Part shown: positions 12,245-26,400 of the stretch, piece by piece
Layout of the letters: each line of letters begins with the position of its first letter
Position numbering within the stretch: position 1 is the stretch's first letter
DNA from: Ooceraea biroi
Taxonomy: Eukaryota; Arthropoda; Insecta; Hymenoptera; Formicidae
Direction: 5' to 3'
Length of the DNA: 64,000 nucleotides
Assembly (NCBI RefSeq): GCF_003672135.1
Contig: NC_039512.1
Coordinates: forward strand, 10,556,874 to 10,620,873
Program-made: the position numbers and the translations under genes
The notes under the pieces: model-generated
What the model was told of the DNA's origin: nothing
The model's database searches: none
Seen by the model: the letters and a program-made list of their open reading frames with translations, nothing else

Positions 12245-15200
12245 GTGTAACGCTTTTCAAAGTTCTCGTCATTTGTTTAATTATTAACGCAGTAACTTGG
12301 CGCTTAGAATAACAAACGCTCTAGAATAGCCCTTCTGTGTATCAGTACAGTTATGCTGTGTTAAAAGCAGCATAACGTGTCGCTTTTAAAGGACGTTGTG
12401 AAGTCATCTATGTTTAATGTACGTTTCGGATATAATTCATACACTTTAAATGCGTAACCCAAATTAATTCTAAGCAGTATTTAATTATCCGTTTCCGAGT
12501 GTTACGCATTTTGTAGACGATCCGCTTTAACTGTATTCTGATTAATTTATTTTAATTAACTTTTAATTTATTTTTAACTGGACGTACCAGATATTTATTC
12601 CCAAAATTTTATCCAGTTTTATGTATTTTTCTTTTAATTTATCACTATCTGCATCTACACTTGAATATTTTTTAATACTATTTATTTTGAGATCGATCAG
12701 TGTACATATGAAATTCAGTTGTTTTTAAATGTACAATGGAAAAATGTATTATCGTCTGATTTAATTAAACTGAATATTTAGTTAATTAAAAATTGCGATC
12801 GCGGATACGTATGTACGTTTTCAAGTTTAACTTTAGCAACTACGAATTTGCGCGTCAACACCCAACAATTGTTCACTACTTGTTATTAAATACGAATGTT
12901 TCTACGCAGTATCCGCCACTCATACATCCAACTTTTAATACAAACTTTAATTTAACTTTAATGCGCATTGTAATCGCTTTATATTATATTACATACATTA
13001 TTCGTTTATTTTTCTCGTCAGAGTTGCAATCACCAGCTAGTTCCAGAGAAATATATTTTTATTTTTCGACTAATAATTCATCACTGAAATAAGTTTAATA
13101 ATTTATTTCTGAAATAAATTGTACTTTAAAAAATGAGACTAACAGTTAAATAAATTTACTACTTATGGATTTTTCAACACATTTTCAAGTTAAAGAAGAT
13201 TCTCAATTTAATACATAATAATCAATGTTTAAATTTGGTGCCGCGAAATATGGATGACTTCGAATGAATGAAGCAAATATATCGATATCTATTAAAAAAT
13301 AAGAAATAGTTTCAGAAATAACGATTCTTCAGTTTTTAATAAAAAGTTTTAACGTAACCCCAAACTTTTGAAAGATGAGATGCTTATATAAAATTATACA
13401 TGAGAGATTTGCCGTTAGATGTTATACTTTTAATAACTTACCCGATATACGCGAAACTGCACCACCAGTTCATAATGGCCTCCGAAAGCAGCGTTTCTCT
13501 GACGTCATATCGACCACGCAGGTCGTACTTGCTACCATCCAGCGGAATACCCAATACATATGGCAACTCTTCTCCATGCACTGTGTGTTGACGTTGTTGC
13601 TGCGAACATAACAAGATCACTAGATGCGCTTTTATACCAAGGCATGGATTTTATCGACATTTCGATGCTACTCGCATAACGTGAAAATATCGAAGCTCAG
13701 GTTGTTACTTCCTTTCGACGGCTTTCCCTCTTTTTCGCTCTCTCTTTATATATTTCTCTCCCTCGCTTCTCGTATCTTTTATAATCTCCATTCTAATATT
13801 TCCAGTTATCAGAGACTTCTACCGACATTTCAATCTTTAATACTTATTTTATTTTTATTTCAAATATATTTTCCATGTTTTTCTTTACTTTTATAGAAGA
13901 CAGATGTACATGTGCTTTCCGAATTTTATTAACGTACGATATGTTTTTTCTTTAACATATTTTTAAACTTATGATTCTTTAAATAATAATAAATAAGTTA
14001 TTGAGTTTATTGTAAAATGTTGTAACATGTATTTAGGCCGAGTGTTTTGGATCCTTCTTTATTTTAATATTCATAATTGTCTAACAACGCGCACGTCTAG
14101 AATATTCTCCATTAATTTATCTATTAATTTATCTATTAGTATAGTTTATTTGGAATTTAATTACAAGCACGCTCATCATGAATTTCCATCGATAATTTTC
14201 GTATAAAATTTCCTGGGCACGAGTTCTCAGATTTATCGCATTCGTAATTATCTTTAGCGCGATAAACCGAGCGTATTTACAAACGCGTCAATTTGTAAAG
14301 TTCAATAGAGGGCGGAATTTACGAGGACGGATGGAAATTAAAATTCATCGGACTCGTTCGCCGCGCACGCAAGAGAAAGCGCGGGCGAAAGAGGGTGAGA
14401 AGGCTACGAAGTGAGAGGGACTGAGAGAGGAAGACGTAAACTGACACGGGGATGATGCACATTGCGAATCGCTATTTGCAGATTTAAAATCTAATATCCT
14501 TGTTGACGCGAGGATGGCGTTGGACACGAAGGTACATTCAATTTAGCGATATTCTCGGTTACTGGATGGCGGGCTCGTTGCCGGCGCACGCAACGCCGAT
14601 AAAAATAGTTGGCCGAAATCCAAATGGGTTCGCAGTCCGGATTTTTCTCTCGGCGACTCCGCGAGTACAATGGCCGCCACTAGGTCACAACTCGCCCCTT
14701 TCGCGAGCTAAGAAACCGGAGACAATGAATACAATGCTAACTGCGTCGGGTGTCCCAAAAATCCTGTGCTGTCTTCGCGGATAGCAGTTCGCTGGCTAAT
14801 TCAGCGTTGACTTTCCATTAGTAGATTTAATTGGAACTCGTTGCTACCGCGTTTCAATCTCCACATTAAAAGATTTTAACAATATTTCGACTCGGATTCC
14901 AATAAATCCAAAAATAATTAAATTTTAATTAATTACACCATTTTTAATTAATACCATTTTTCAGTAACGATAATTGAAAATAATTGAAAAAAAAACAGTT
15001 TTGTATATTCAAATTCACTCAAATTTATATGCACGTTCTATTCATATGTAACTAGATATTATAAAATTTCTAGATAGACGATTGAATGATTTGGCATAGA
15101 ATTTTCATCAGTATTACGGCATTTCTTAAATAATCAGTTGATAATTTGAAAAGTTGTAGACTTAAGGATCTTAAACTAAAGCTCTGAAAGCTGTCAAACC

Positions 15201-18200
15201 CAAATGGACTATTAAAGACATAACTTTCAAGATACCGCGTACATTTAAGATAAATCCACAAATCTGCTAATCTAAAGTCGCAAAAGGAGGAGAAATCCAA
15301 TTCCTGAGAGTTCTCAAGTCTTGCAGGCTCTTTTGCTCGTTTCCTCCCTAAACGATCAACACTCCTTACATCTCTCGCGGGAAGACCGCAGCTTGTTTCT
15401 CCCTTCTCTCTTCCTCCCCCTCAGAGGTTAACAAATTAGAAAAAGTAAATTTCCCGTTTCGCGCGATTCGCCGATAAAGAAACACAGCGATGAGAGACGC
15501 GCTGCACGTTTTCAGAAGCAACATTCCGTATCAGGGGTAGGAGGATGCGAGAGGGGGTGGAGGAGCAACGTCGCACGAAGCTGTACGAACTAGAGCGTTA
15601 AAGGAAGCGCGCTTCAACTCATCGCTCGTCCGCCCAACCCACGTGTACCCCTCTGCATCCTTCGCTTCTCACCCTTCAACTCCTCCTGCCACACTTTTTC
15701 GCACCCCTTTCTCCGTCCATTGACGCGGCGCGCAACATTTTTCCCGTCGAGTCCCGGTTTCGACGAGAAACGCGTCTGAGCCGCGATAATCGATCTTCGT
15801 TGTATCGTCGAGAGACCTACTTACTCCGGAGTAGTCTTGCATAGCTTTCGGATGCGAGAAGACGTACATGTAGCTCTTCGGGTTCGCCCTTGAATGCAAA
15901 TTGGCAGTCATTATTAACGGCGCAACGATGCCACTGTCGGAGATCGCTTCCAGCACCAGGTCCCGATTCATCGTTGCGTAGTCCTTCGTGAATCCGCTCG
16001 AGAAGTCGCCATATTGCTCCAGCACCTTCGACAGGATCAGCTCCGGCTCCAGTTCATGCGTCGCCTGAGAATACAAAGGAAAGTTGATACCAGAAAATCA
16101 TCATACGGGATTCGACGTGACAAGGGATCCCCGACGTGACAAAAACTTTTGACCTCGACAAGGTCTAATCATCCCGGATTCTGCGAGAAAGTACATGTCC
16201 CAAGTTACGTCCAATAAAATTGGAGGAAAGCAGAGATCGAGTTACTTCATAGCGCGATATGAGGCGCAGGTAAACTTACCTTGGCGTGATCTCGCAGGAC
16301 CTCATCACGTTGTCCATCGAGCATACCGTGCAGCAAAGCAACTGGTGGAAGGATGTGAAACTTCTCGGACTCTGTTACGCCATACATCAGATCAAACCTG
16401 GGAAACAACATAAAACTAAACTAACCATTTAAATGCATTTGTATACATATTGTATTTAAACATTAATAGTTATCATAGAGATGTTATTTATAACTAATGT
16501 TACATAATGGCAAACGATTTTCCAGTAACTTATTAAAGTTGCTCAGTCCAAAGCGTTTAATAAAATTAGAATATACACGCGCGAGAAATGGATTAATTTT
16601 ATATCATATCATGTCGTGTATTGTTCGATAAAGAAATCCGAAATTTGGATTTCTCCATTTTTCTCTTTCTCTCTCTCTCTCTCTAGTTCTGCTCTCATAC
16701 CGGCCAAAGGTCTGGACGTTCTCCATTAAATTGAGCGGCTTGTCGGGGATGACGGCGCGGTCGATTAGTGGCGCGTAAGCCGGCACATATTTCGGCTTGT
16801 GGATTTTCACGTGCAGCAGCGTGTCTACATCCTGGTTGCGTAAGCACAGCGCAAGTTCACTATCGCTAGTAGTGGGACAGTTGAGAGCGTGCGCTACCTG
16901 AAAAACGATTCCCGCCATTGCTCACGAACGCAATGAACGCGGTCGACCACCCAACCCCCTCAGCATCGCTGTAAACCGTGTAACGATTCTTCGCCGTGAC
17001 GAGCGACGATATTTCTTTCTGTCGAATTCAAATAGCGAGCGGAACAGAAACACGACGCTGTTATTTGTGAAACATACGTGTCGCGGTATAGAAAATAAAA
17101 GCCGTGATAAACGGTGGTTTTCTTTATTTCAGTATTTTTTCGAGACTCATAATGGCCGGAAATTCGGAGTTTGAAAATTTCAGAATCGTGAATAGCGAAA
17201 GCTAAATAGAAGCTCGATCTGTCGTGAACAGCGAAAACTTAAAGATCGAGAATTGATAAAAAATATGAAAATGATAAGAATAAAGAAATTTGAAATCCTG
17301 CAATTGTTCTTGCATCTAGAGTTCCCATAAACTTTAGATACCTATAGGTATATAACAAGCTTTACATACACAATTTATATAAATTGCTTTGTATTATTCG
17401 AAAATTTAGAATTACAAAGATATATTTTTCGAAATTAGATCAGGAAGACAACGAATTAAAAGAAACCTTTAAAGAAACTAGGTATCTAACAACTTAAGAC
17501 TTTAAGAACTTTAGAAGGATTATAAATACAGATATCTCTCAAACTCTGAGATTGAGTCAATCGTGAAACTAACGATAATAGATGCCGCGATTTGTCATTT
17601 CGCGTGAGACTGAGATTCAAGCATATCAATCCTCATCGCGCGTTTTTATTCGCGACTGTTATGCAATAGCAGTTTTCTTTACCTGCTTGGTAATTTGCAG
17701 TGGTGCCTTACCGATGGCGTCCGCGCTCATTGCCGATCCGGACATCAGGATTGCCCGTTTAAACAAATCTATGTTAACAAAAATACCACAGATTAAAAAT
17801 TTAGCTATTTAATACAATTCAGAATGTTTGACATTTTATTGAGGTTTCGCATTAAATAATAAAAATTCTCACAGTTATATTAAAATTTATCCCTTTTAAA
17901 TTAATTTTTTATATGCAAACTCTGTTTTTGCATTCAAAATTTAAACTTCTAAAGTCCCTCGAATTAAGAAAAAGGTATTCTTCAAACTTTTCTTATTATT
18001 TTTGTATATATAGAATATAAAATTCCTGATAGCAATAGTGTCCCTCTTGACAACAATAATGTTGCATTTATCATTTCCCAAGGATGGCCCAACAAATGAT
18101 TATATCCATGTGAAGAGGAGTGTTTGCGCAAATATAGAATGGCTCGGATGTTTGAGCACCCTCGCGTGGCACGGGAACGAGCATTTCTATCTCGACGTGT

Positions 18201-20447
18201 AAAATATTAAGTCCGGTTATTTTTCATAGCACAATATAATTATTGGCCGGACGCGGTGGCATTGTGCGCTCGGCCGGAAGAGAAAAGTTCCTTTTCCCGG
18301 CCTCGCTATTGCGAGCCGGTCAGATGAAAAATGGTCGACATCTTCTTTCTTGCTTTCGCTTGCTCTCACTGACCCTGCCGAGCGCCGCCGAGTACCCGGG
18401 AGTGCTTGAGTGCTTGCGGTCGATGTGCTCACCATTGAACACGTGTAGACCAGTGATTCTTAGCTCCTTATCAAACGCGAAAATATCGCGGTGCAAGCGC
18501 TCGGGAAGGAAAAATTCGAAAGGAGTAATTTGAAATTGAGATCTGAATAAACGGAGTTGCCCGGTAGTGACGGCAATATTGCACTCAGAGAACTTTTCTG
18601 AAAGACATTAGCACTCGAGAAATCAAACAAATATCGTATCAACTTAATCTGACAAGAGTTTGACTGCACGATAAAAAAGTTGCAAGGAAAATTGTGTATG
18701 ACATGGAAAATTAGGCAGAGAAAAATTTCTTGTATGTATCTAAATTTGTGTATCATCAGATTAAAGAAGAGATACGCAAACGAGAGTTTGATTAATTTGT
18801 GATATGCAAATTTGGATTATATTATGTCGAATCTAAATCGCATTAGCTGTATCAGTTATATGATATCAATATAATTATATCTTTTCATGTTATAATTTTC
18901 TCGATGAATAGTTATCCTCCTCCACTCCAATGTGACTTCAACATTCTAATTTTCTAATTATAGTGTAAAAAGAAATAATCTGATTAATTTCTTGATGATT
19001 CATGAATCGTTCATTTGGAAGCATGGTAAACAACATCGCGACCATGCACATCAATGTATTTGCATTCAACGCAAAAGCGCATATATCTATTCCTCTCTCT
19101 CTCTCTCGTCTCTCCTTTTTCCCCCTTTCCCACTATATCACTTTATCTCTATCTCTTCCTATCTTCCTTCAATTAATCCGACGGCTATCTCTCCCACTAA
19201 CTCGGGAATCGCGATCTCTATATGCGATCGCCATACACCTCTATGACTATGGATAATGTTTCCAATTACAGCGCGGAGAGGGATTAGCTCAGATTACATA
19301 TCATCTTTCGATTCTTGCGAGTGGATATTCGTTACGAGTGAATAGTCGGGATCTGGTTTTTCTCGAAAACGATTGATATATATTAACAAGGATCGAATGG
19401 TGGTAGCCACGAAAAGTGAAAAATAGTTCATGAAGATTATACGCATTCAAAAGAAAGGAAATCTAGTAAGACTGATAAAAAAGCGATTAAATTAAGTACA
19501 ACATAGTATAAAAATGTTTACCTTTTCTATTAGCTACCGGACTGATTAGCAGCAGATTAGCAAAAATAGCTCCGGTTCCGTGACCGACTAAAGTGACGCT
19601 GTTAGGATTGCCGCCAAATTCCGCAATGTTCTCCCTTAACCAAAGCAACGCCGCTATTTGATCCAACAAACCGAAATTGCTTGCTGTGTCGTCTCTAATT
19701 CCAGGTCTCAGGAAACCTACAACAAAGATCACACAATGAAATAAAGGAAGTATCTAAAGGGATTAACTGCCTTAGATATAAAAATAAAAAAACTTGGAAA
19801 ACTCAATAATCTCGTGCAGCTGAGAGACGTCGGGATTTAGGAACGTGAAAATCCGGACAAACAGCATAAAATAAAGGTTCCCCGATTTAATTAAAAATTG
19901 AAAAAATCAAAAAACTTTGCTGGCCGTACATTCAGTAATCCGCTATCCGAGGAAACGTCCGCAAGTATCAACCGCGCGGGAATCGCCGGAACTAAAAATC
20001 CTCCAAAAACTCTACCGAAGCGCGGAAAAGTACATTCCTATCCCAGCCCCAACAACGAGAGGTTCCCATAAACGCTAATTACGGCAGTCCGAAAGTACTG
20101 TTTCCACGAGACACGTCCTTCTTGCGTTCCTTTTCTTATAGGAGATCCCGGATAACTGGGATTCTGGGTCTCAAGATCCCCGGAGACTCGCGTACTCGGT
20201 GTCCCAATTAATTAGCTCCACGGAGATGCAAAACTCTCCCCCTCGTCGCCCTTCCCGCCTCGCCCCGCGCCACACACCGCGCTTAAACATGAAGGCACTT
20301 TCGCGCGGTAACGCGATCGCCAGGGCTCTTTTTGCTCGGCAGACGCTTCGCGCGCGCGGCACCATATTTTTCCCCTGTTTTGCGCAGAGCGGCGGATATG
20401 GCGGTGGTGGCGGCGGCGACGATGACGACGATGGTGGTGGTGCCAGT

Positions 20448-20486
<39 letters not shown>

Positions 20487-23400
20487 GGGGTGGGTTGGAG
20501 TTATCCGCAGGCTCCTCACGGGCTAACTCCGGTCCGGGGGTTACTAAGCGCTTCCCTAGCACTTTAACCTAATTTATGATTATGGTTTCGCGTCCGCCTC
20601 TTTTTTCCCTTTCGCAAACCACTCCACTTACCGGATATACCGAATGTACCCGCGTACATGCACGCCCGCGCGGTCGCGCGCGCACCGTGCTGCACCGCGA
20701 TGCACGCCGTCCCGGTCGTCCATTTGCATTGCCGCCTGTCATCTCGCGAGAAGGAATTGCCGGAATTTCGCTGTTAACCCCTTCAGGACGAGCCGTTGTA
20801 CACGACAATTCTGGATTGCAGGTGGAACGCGACGCGCTTCTATATATATGGCACTTTTTAACGGACTTTCTGAATAATGACGCTTTCGCATAGCCACTCG
20901 CGCAACGAAACATATATTATTACTGCGTTACCGTCAGTTACCGTTTTTTGCGTAACAATGAGGCAAATACACGTCTGGATGAAGCTTCGAATAATTTAAC
21001 GCTGTTTTTTTTTATTTTTTCATGCCAGCAAACTGTATCGCGCAACAATCCAGCGTGAATGCTCCTCGTTGCCGTAAACCGCGCGTATGAATACGCTTTT
21101 ATGACTGATTCACGCGATTCGTGAAATTTCGTATCAGGTTTTACGTTAGCTTCTTCGTTAGCGTGACGAATCGTTCTATCGGTCGTAAAATAGCTATTTA
21201 TTATTAGCCGGGCAGGGCGACAGCGAGCTGTCTCGTTTACATTTCCGGTGACGCGATAAGTCAACCGCTTTGTATTGTTTAGCCTCGGCAAACTTCCCTC
21301 AAAAGCGAAGTTCAATATTGAAAAGCTCGGAGGCAATAAAAATTTAGATAAGAAGTTTGCGAGGCAGCCGGGCAGTTTAGCAAACGACGCGCCGTAACAA
21401 AGTTATTTATACGGCGCAGCAGTAAAAGTATATTAGGTGCCTAGTACTTTTCTGCATGGGGAATCGATCGATACTTTCACCCCGTCAGTTTGCAAGATGC
21501 GGGTTGACGAGGCCAATATATAAAGAGAGACGTGTCCAAATTGATAAAAAGGAAATATGTTACGCACGACAGTATATCCGTTAAAATATCCTTCACACCA
21601 CGCTTACCTAAGATGCCCAATCGAAAATTAATCGTGACGAAAACAACGTTGCCGTAGGCCGCCAGTATGGTGCCGTCATAAGGATTGCCGCTGTTCCACT
21701 CGTAGCTTTCGCCATGGATGAACATCATGACTGGATATTTTTTCAGGTTTCTCTGACCTGAAACAAGGAACAAGCCGTCCTGTGGTTGGCATAAAAATAT
21801 TTCCATCAAAAGTTTAATTTAATTTACTCGATCCTTAATATTGTTGACAATTCTCGCTGAACAATCCCCAATGGTTCTTTGAATCTGCTCGATTAAAGAA
21901 ATACAAGGGAGAATAAAATTTCCATTAAAACGTTACTCCTCGGCGATCGATTGCTTCATCTACTGCAGCGATAGTAATTGTTTAATTGTATTAAGAAGCT
22001 TTCGAGAAAGTAGCGAAGGGAGGGAGGGGGCGAGAACGAGTCTTGCAAGATGCTCTTCGAGAATCTCTGATTTACATCAGACGAAAAATTATCGCCAGAG
22101 TTTGTTCGCGAGAATGGAAGCATGGGATTAGTCCCGGAATTTATATCACCACCCCTGCAAACTATCCACACAGTGAGCTTTCGATATTAGAGCAACTATA
22201 AATTCTTCTCCATCCCGTCCTTCGAAGGTAGTTTGCTTTTAGCATGCGATCCGCAAATTAGACCAGGACGAGAGCCTTCGGGGAGATTTATCGGGAAACC
22301 GCCGCGCTGAACACCGAACTTCCCGCTGACATTTGAATATCGAGCTTGCCGCTGATTGTAAGTAAATCATTTCATCTCCAAATGCCGCGCTACAGCAACG
22401 GTAGCTCAAATGTGATAGCATTGCGAGCGATATCATTATTCATACGCGTGTACACACAATTTATTCCATTAAACAATTAAAGTAATTCCGTCATTTTAAT
22501 TGTTTAATGTGATGTTATTTCATTATGATTATCTCATCATTATTGCATTATTCTATAATTATTCCATTAAAATAATTAAATGTATGCTGTTTAATAGAAC
22601 ACTACGCAATTTGTTTATAGAAATTAATATTTTCTAGAAATCAAATTGTATCGCAAAATTAAACTTCTTTCTTTTAAATATACTAAATTTTTAGTCTTTA
22701 GAGTGTGAAATCCAAGCTTTAGTTTCGAGTGAGATAGAGCAATATGAAGGTTCAGGAAGATTCCAGATACAAATGTCGTTACGTGGCAAGCGACATCGGG
22801 AATGAAATGGCGGAGATTTTATCCTTTGGCGACTTCGAGAGGCGGAGATCTAAAAACTCATTTAGCCGCGAAGCTTATCCTGAGATTTAATTAACGGTTT
22901 CAATTATCACCAACGGTCGTTCATCGAGCTAGCGTATCTCCCATTTCCTCCGAAACGCTCGATGGGATGGCCGTACTCGATACATCTCGATAAATCAAGA
23001 CACTCGATCGTGACACCCTCTCTACCGAATCTTCTTGGCTATCCCCTGACAACGACGCGACTTACCCCATATTTTCCACGATGCGAGTATCGATGCAGTA
23101 AACTTAGAACTCTACATCATTCGTTTTTTCATTTCCATTTTTCGATTTATCGTTTACACCTTTCCGGTGTAGCGGCTTTGCTAATAAATACTAAAAATTT
23201 GCTACGATAAATATATCTTAAATAGAAGAAAGCGTATTTAAACATTAAATTTCGGTGCAGCAACGTTTAACTTCTTAAATAAATAATTTTGTCACAATAA
23301 TAAATACTTTGTCTAAAATATACATGTTTATGGTTATCGCAATGACATTAACGTCTACTTTATCTAACGAGAGTTCAATATTGAATCCGTGAGATCGTAA

Positions 23401-26400
23401 CGGGCAAATATTCTATCTCATTTCTACGTTACGAGAAACATTGCGATGGTTGCCGCACAATCGCGTCCGCATTCGCGCCCGTCCATTGAGTCCTATACAT
23501 CATAGCCGGATCTCGAGCCGGAACAAACGCCGGGAGAACAAGAGAAAGCGACAGGGACACGCGATCGCCGCGAAATTTACATGAAAATTGAAAGGCGGTT
23601 CGATCGATGCGTTCTGCATAAAATTGATGTATCGCGAATCATGCGCGGAGATATTTTCATCTCGCGTCACGTGAGCACGTGGCTAGCGCGCGCGAGCAAC
23701 GAAGCCACCGTCGCCATAAATCACTTCGTATGAATCCATATCCTAATAAAAGGAGAACCGCTCCTCCGTTCGAGCGATAGCGTACTCTTTGCTGTAAAAA
23801 TCGCACGTAACTTGTAACTCGCGTGAAACCGCTCTAAAACCGCCAATATGAAACGCGTTCTTATTCAAGGGGCATGCGACGAAGAGGGTGGGCGACTCGT
23901 TAAATACAACATGAGGCAAATACAATATGCATTAATATAATACAATAAGTATGTCTACTAATCTCTTTCATGTATATTTTAATTATAAGAAAATCAAATA
24001 TAGATTTTCATATATAAAACTGAAATCAGAAAACACACTAATTAAGCCTGACTATTTTGCAAAGTTGGATTACTATAGCGGCTATCTTAGTCTTTGACTG
24101 ATATCTTTTAGAATCGTTCGAAGTTGGTGGCTTTCCGTAGTACTGGAAGGAAGCGCGAGCGTCGTGAACAAAATCAATTTCCGATATACGAACGGTTTTA
24201 TCGCGGGACGTAATAATTTTTATCGGTATCTCTGGCCGGCCGATGCAGGGATAAATATTTACGGGGGGCCCTGCACGCGATGCGTGCAGACAACGTCAGC
24301 CTCGTAACTCATGGAGCACCGAAGAGCCGACCTTCTTCCAGTCGGTTCGCATGCTCGTGTAAATAATGGATTTACAGCCCTTTTACGGCGTCTCCATATG
24401 CCTGGAGGAACCGGTTGACGCGCTAGCGAGCGTTACGTCGATAATGGCTCTGTAAATCAACGAAAATCTCTCTTAAGATCGATCGATGTCCTCCCTCCTT
24501 CACTCCTTTCCTTTCCGCCGCGCTCCCTTTAACGTGGAAACAGCTTCTTTTGCGAGCGGTGTGAAAGAGGGTGAAAAAACCACCCCAGGATGCGGCAACT
24601 GGGAAACGCGCCAGCCTCCGCCATCTTGCAGAAGTCACAGGAACCTCGCGACACCCTCGCTTGCTTTAATTTTGTGCAGATGTCGGCACGGACATTATTT
24701 TGCACGGGGGTTGAAATTGCACGGAGGTTCGCAAGCTCCGCGCGTATCTTGCGAATCAATACATTCGAACCCGCGAAAATCCGGTTTTTAAAATAATATT
24801 ATCTATTGAATAATATATTACATGTGTCAGATTCGTTCAAATTGATATTAATCGTTTGTTTTGAAATATAATATTAATTAACTGCACGAATATCCAATCT
24901 GTATGATAATTTAATAATTTTTATAAATTGAAATTTTAACCCAATAAAAAGTACATTAAATTTTAACGATAAAGCTTTGTCGAGTCCGAATGTAGTAACA
25001 TCACAAAAATGTGAAATTTCAAACAAGTGAGAAACGCAAATGTAATAAAAAATTGAATAAAGTGATACAAAAGTAGAAATTAATTTAAATACCCGTGTGG
25101 AATTGTTTCATTTACATTTACACGGGAAATTTACTTATTCATCCATTGCTCTCGGTACTTGCTTTTCGGCTGAATCTCCGGCTAGTATCCGGCAGCCATC
25201 TTTGATCACGAGCGCAACGGAGATTCCCGCAGTCCTGTGAAGCGATATATCCGTCTCGCTCGGCCAAAGTGCGGAGTCGTGTCGAGGGCTTTTTTGCGAA
25301 GCGACCGTTTCGCAAAATCGCGCGAGCTGCCGGCTGAACGCCGGAAATTGGAGGAATGACGGAACATATACCGACCGCGAGCCACTCCGCTTTCTCTCGT
25401 TTCATCCCCGCGGCAAACCCGAGACGAAAGCTTCCTGGCTACCGCTCTGTTACGCCTGATTTCGAGACACCTCAATCCGTTGCTCATGCGACTCATCCGT
25501 TGCTCAGGACCAGCGAACGTGTTACTTAAAGCGAACGTTGGAATTGACAACGTAATCTATCGAAAGCAATTAAAAGACAAAACCGTATGCCCTAAAAACT
25601 GAGACATCGTAATTACGTAGATTTATTTATTGAAGATACTTAAGTACTTAAAAATAATTATTAATATGTCATATATTCATATTTAATATGTCATATGTCC
25701 AAATTCATTCGAAACATTTCAGAAGTGATTCACTTATGAGTCTAGATCAGAAGAAATAAAACTATTCCGTGTGAGCTTAGCAGCAGTCACGCAATGGACG
25801 CAATAAATCGATAGGAGGATTTCTATAAAGTCTGAAACAATTGAATAATTTAATAATGTAACTATATTGATCTGATCATGATTTGATTTTTAGCAGAAGT
25901 GGGAGCGCTTATCGACAGTTTCGTTGCTGCAAACGTCGTGACTCGACCTTTCCTCGTTCATCGTGGCGCCTAGGAAAGACGCGCTTGTCGATGAACGCGA
26001 GCTTATGTTGCTGCGTAAAGTCCGCAAAGCGATTAAAGCGTTAAATCTCGCGATTAGTGGGATCTCTTCCCGGCTTTTCAAGGAGACCGCGGCGCCATAA
26101 GAGATCCGTAAGCGCCTGATACCGATAGCGCGGTGTGTATGTGTTGTAGATACATGGACTGGCAAAGCCTTCCATTATCGTGAACGACGTTATTCAATCC
26201 ATGGTACACGTATTCCAATGTACACGCGGAGGAGCGTCTGCGGGGCAGATAGGACGACGGAACGATGACCCTCTCACGTGCGCTGCTCCCCATAAACGCG
26301 CGCATTTATCGACCGCCCGTAATGCATTCGACTTGAAAATTTCGCGCATTTCTCTGCCTCTCCTTCTGCCTTAACTCCTCCGGCGCCAGCGACATTCACG

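Noticed and set aside
20199..20567. Overlapping frames of 78-122 residues on both strands with Gly/Asn or Pro runs
   Set aside because: They are products of the trinucleotide and GGCAAC repeats in intron 3. Frames open on both strands at once indicate composition bias rather than coding.
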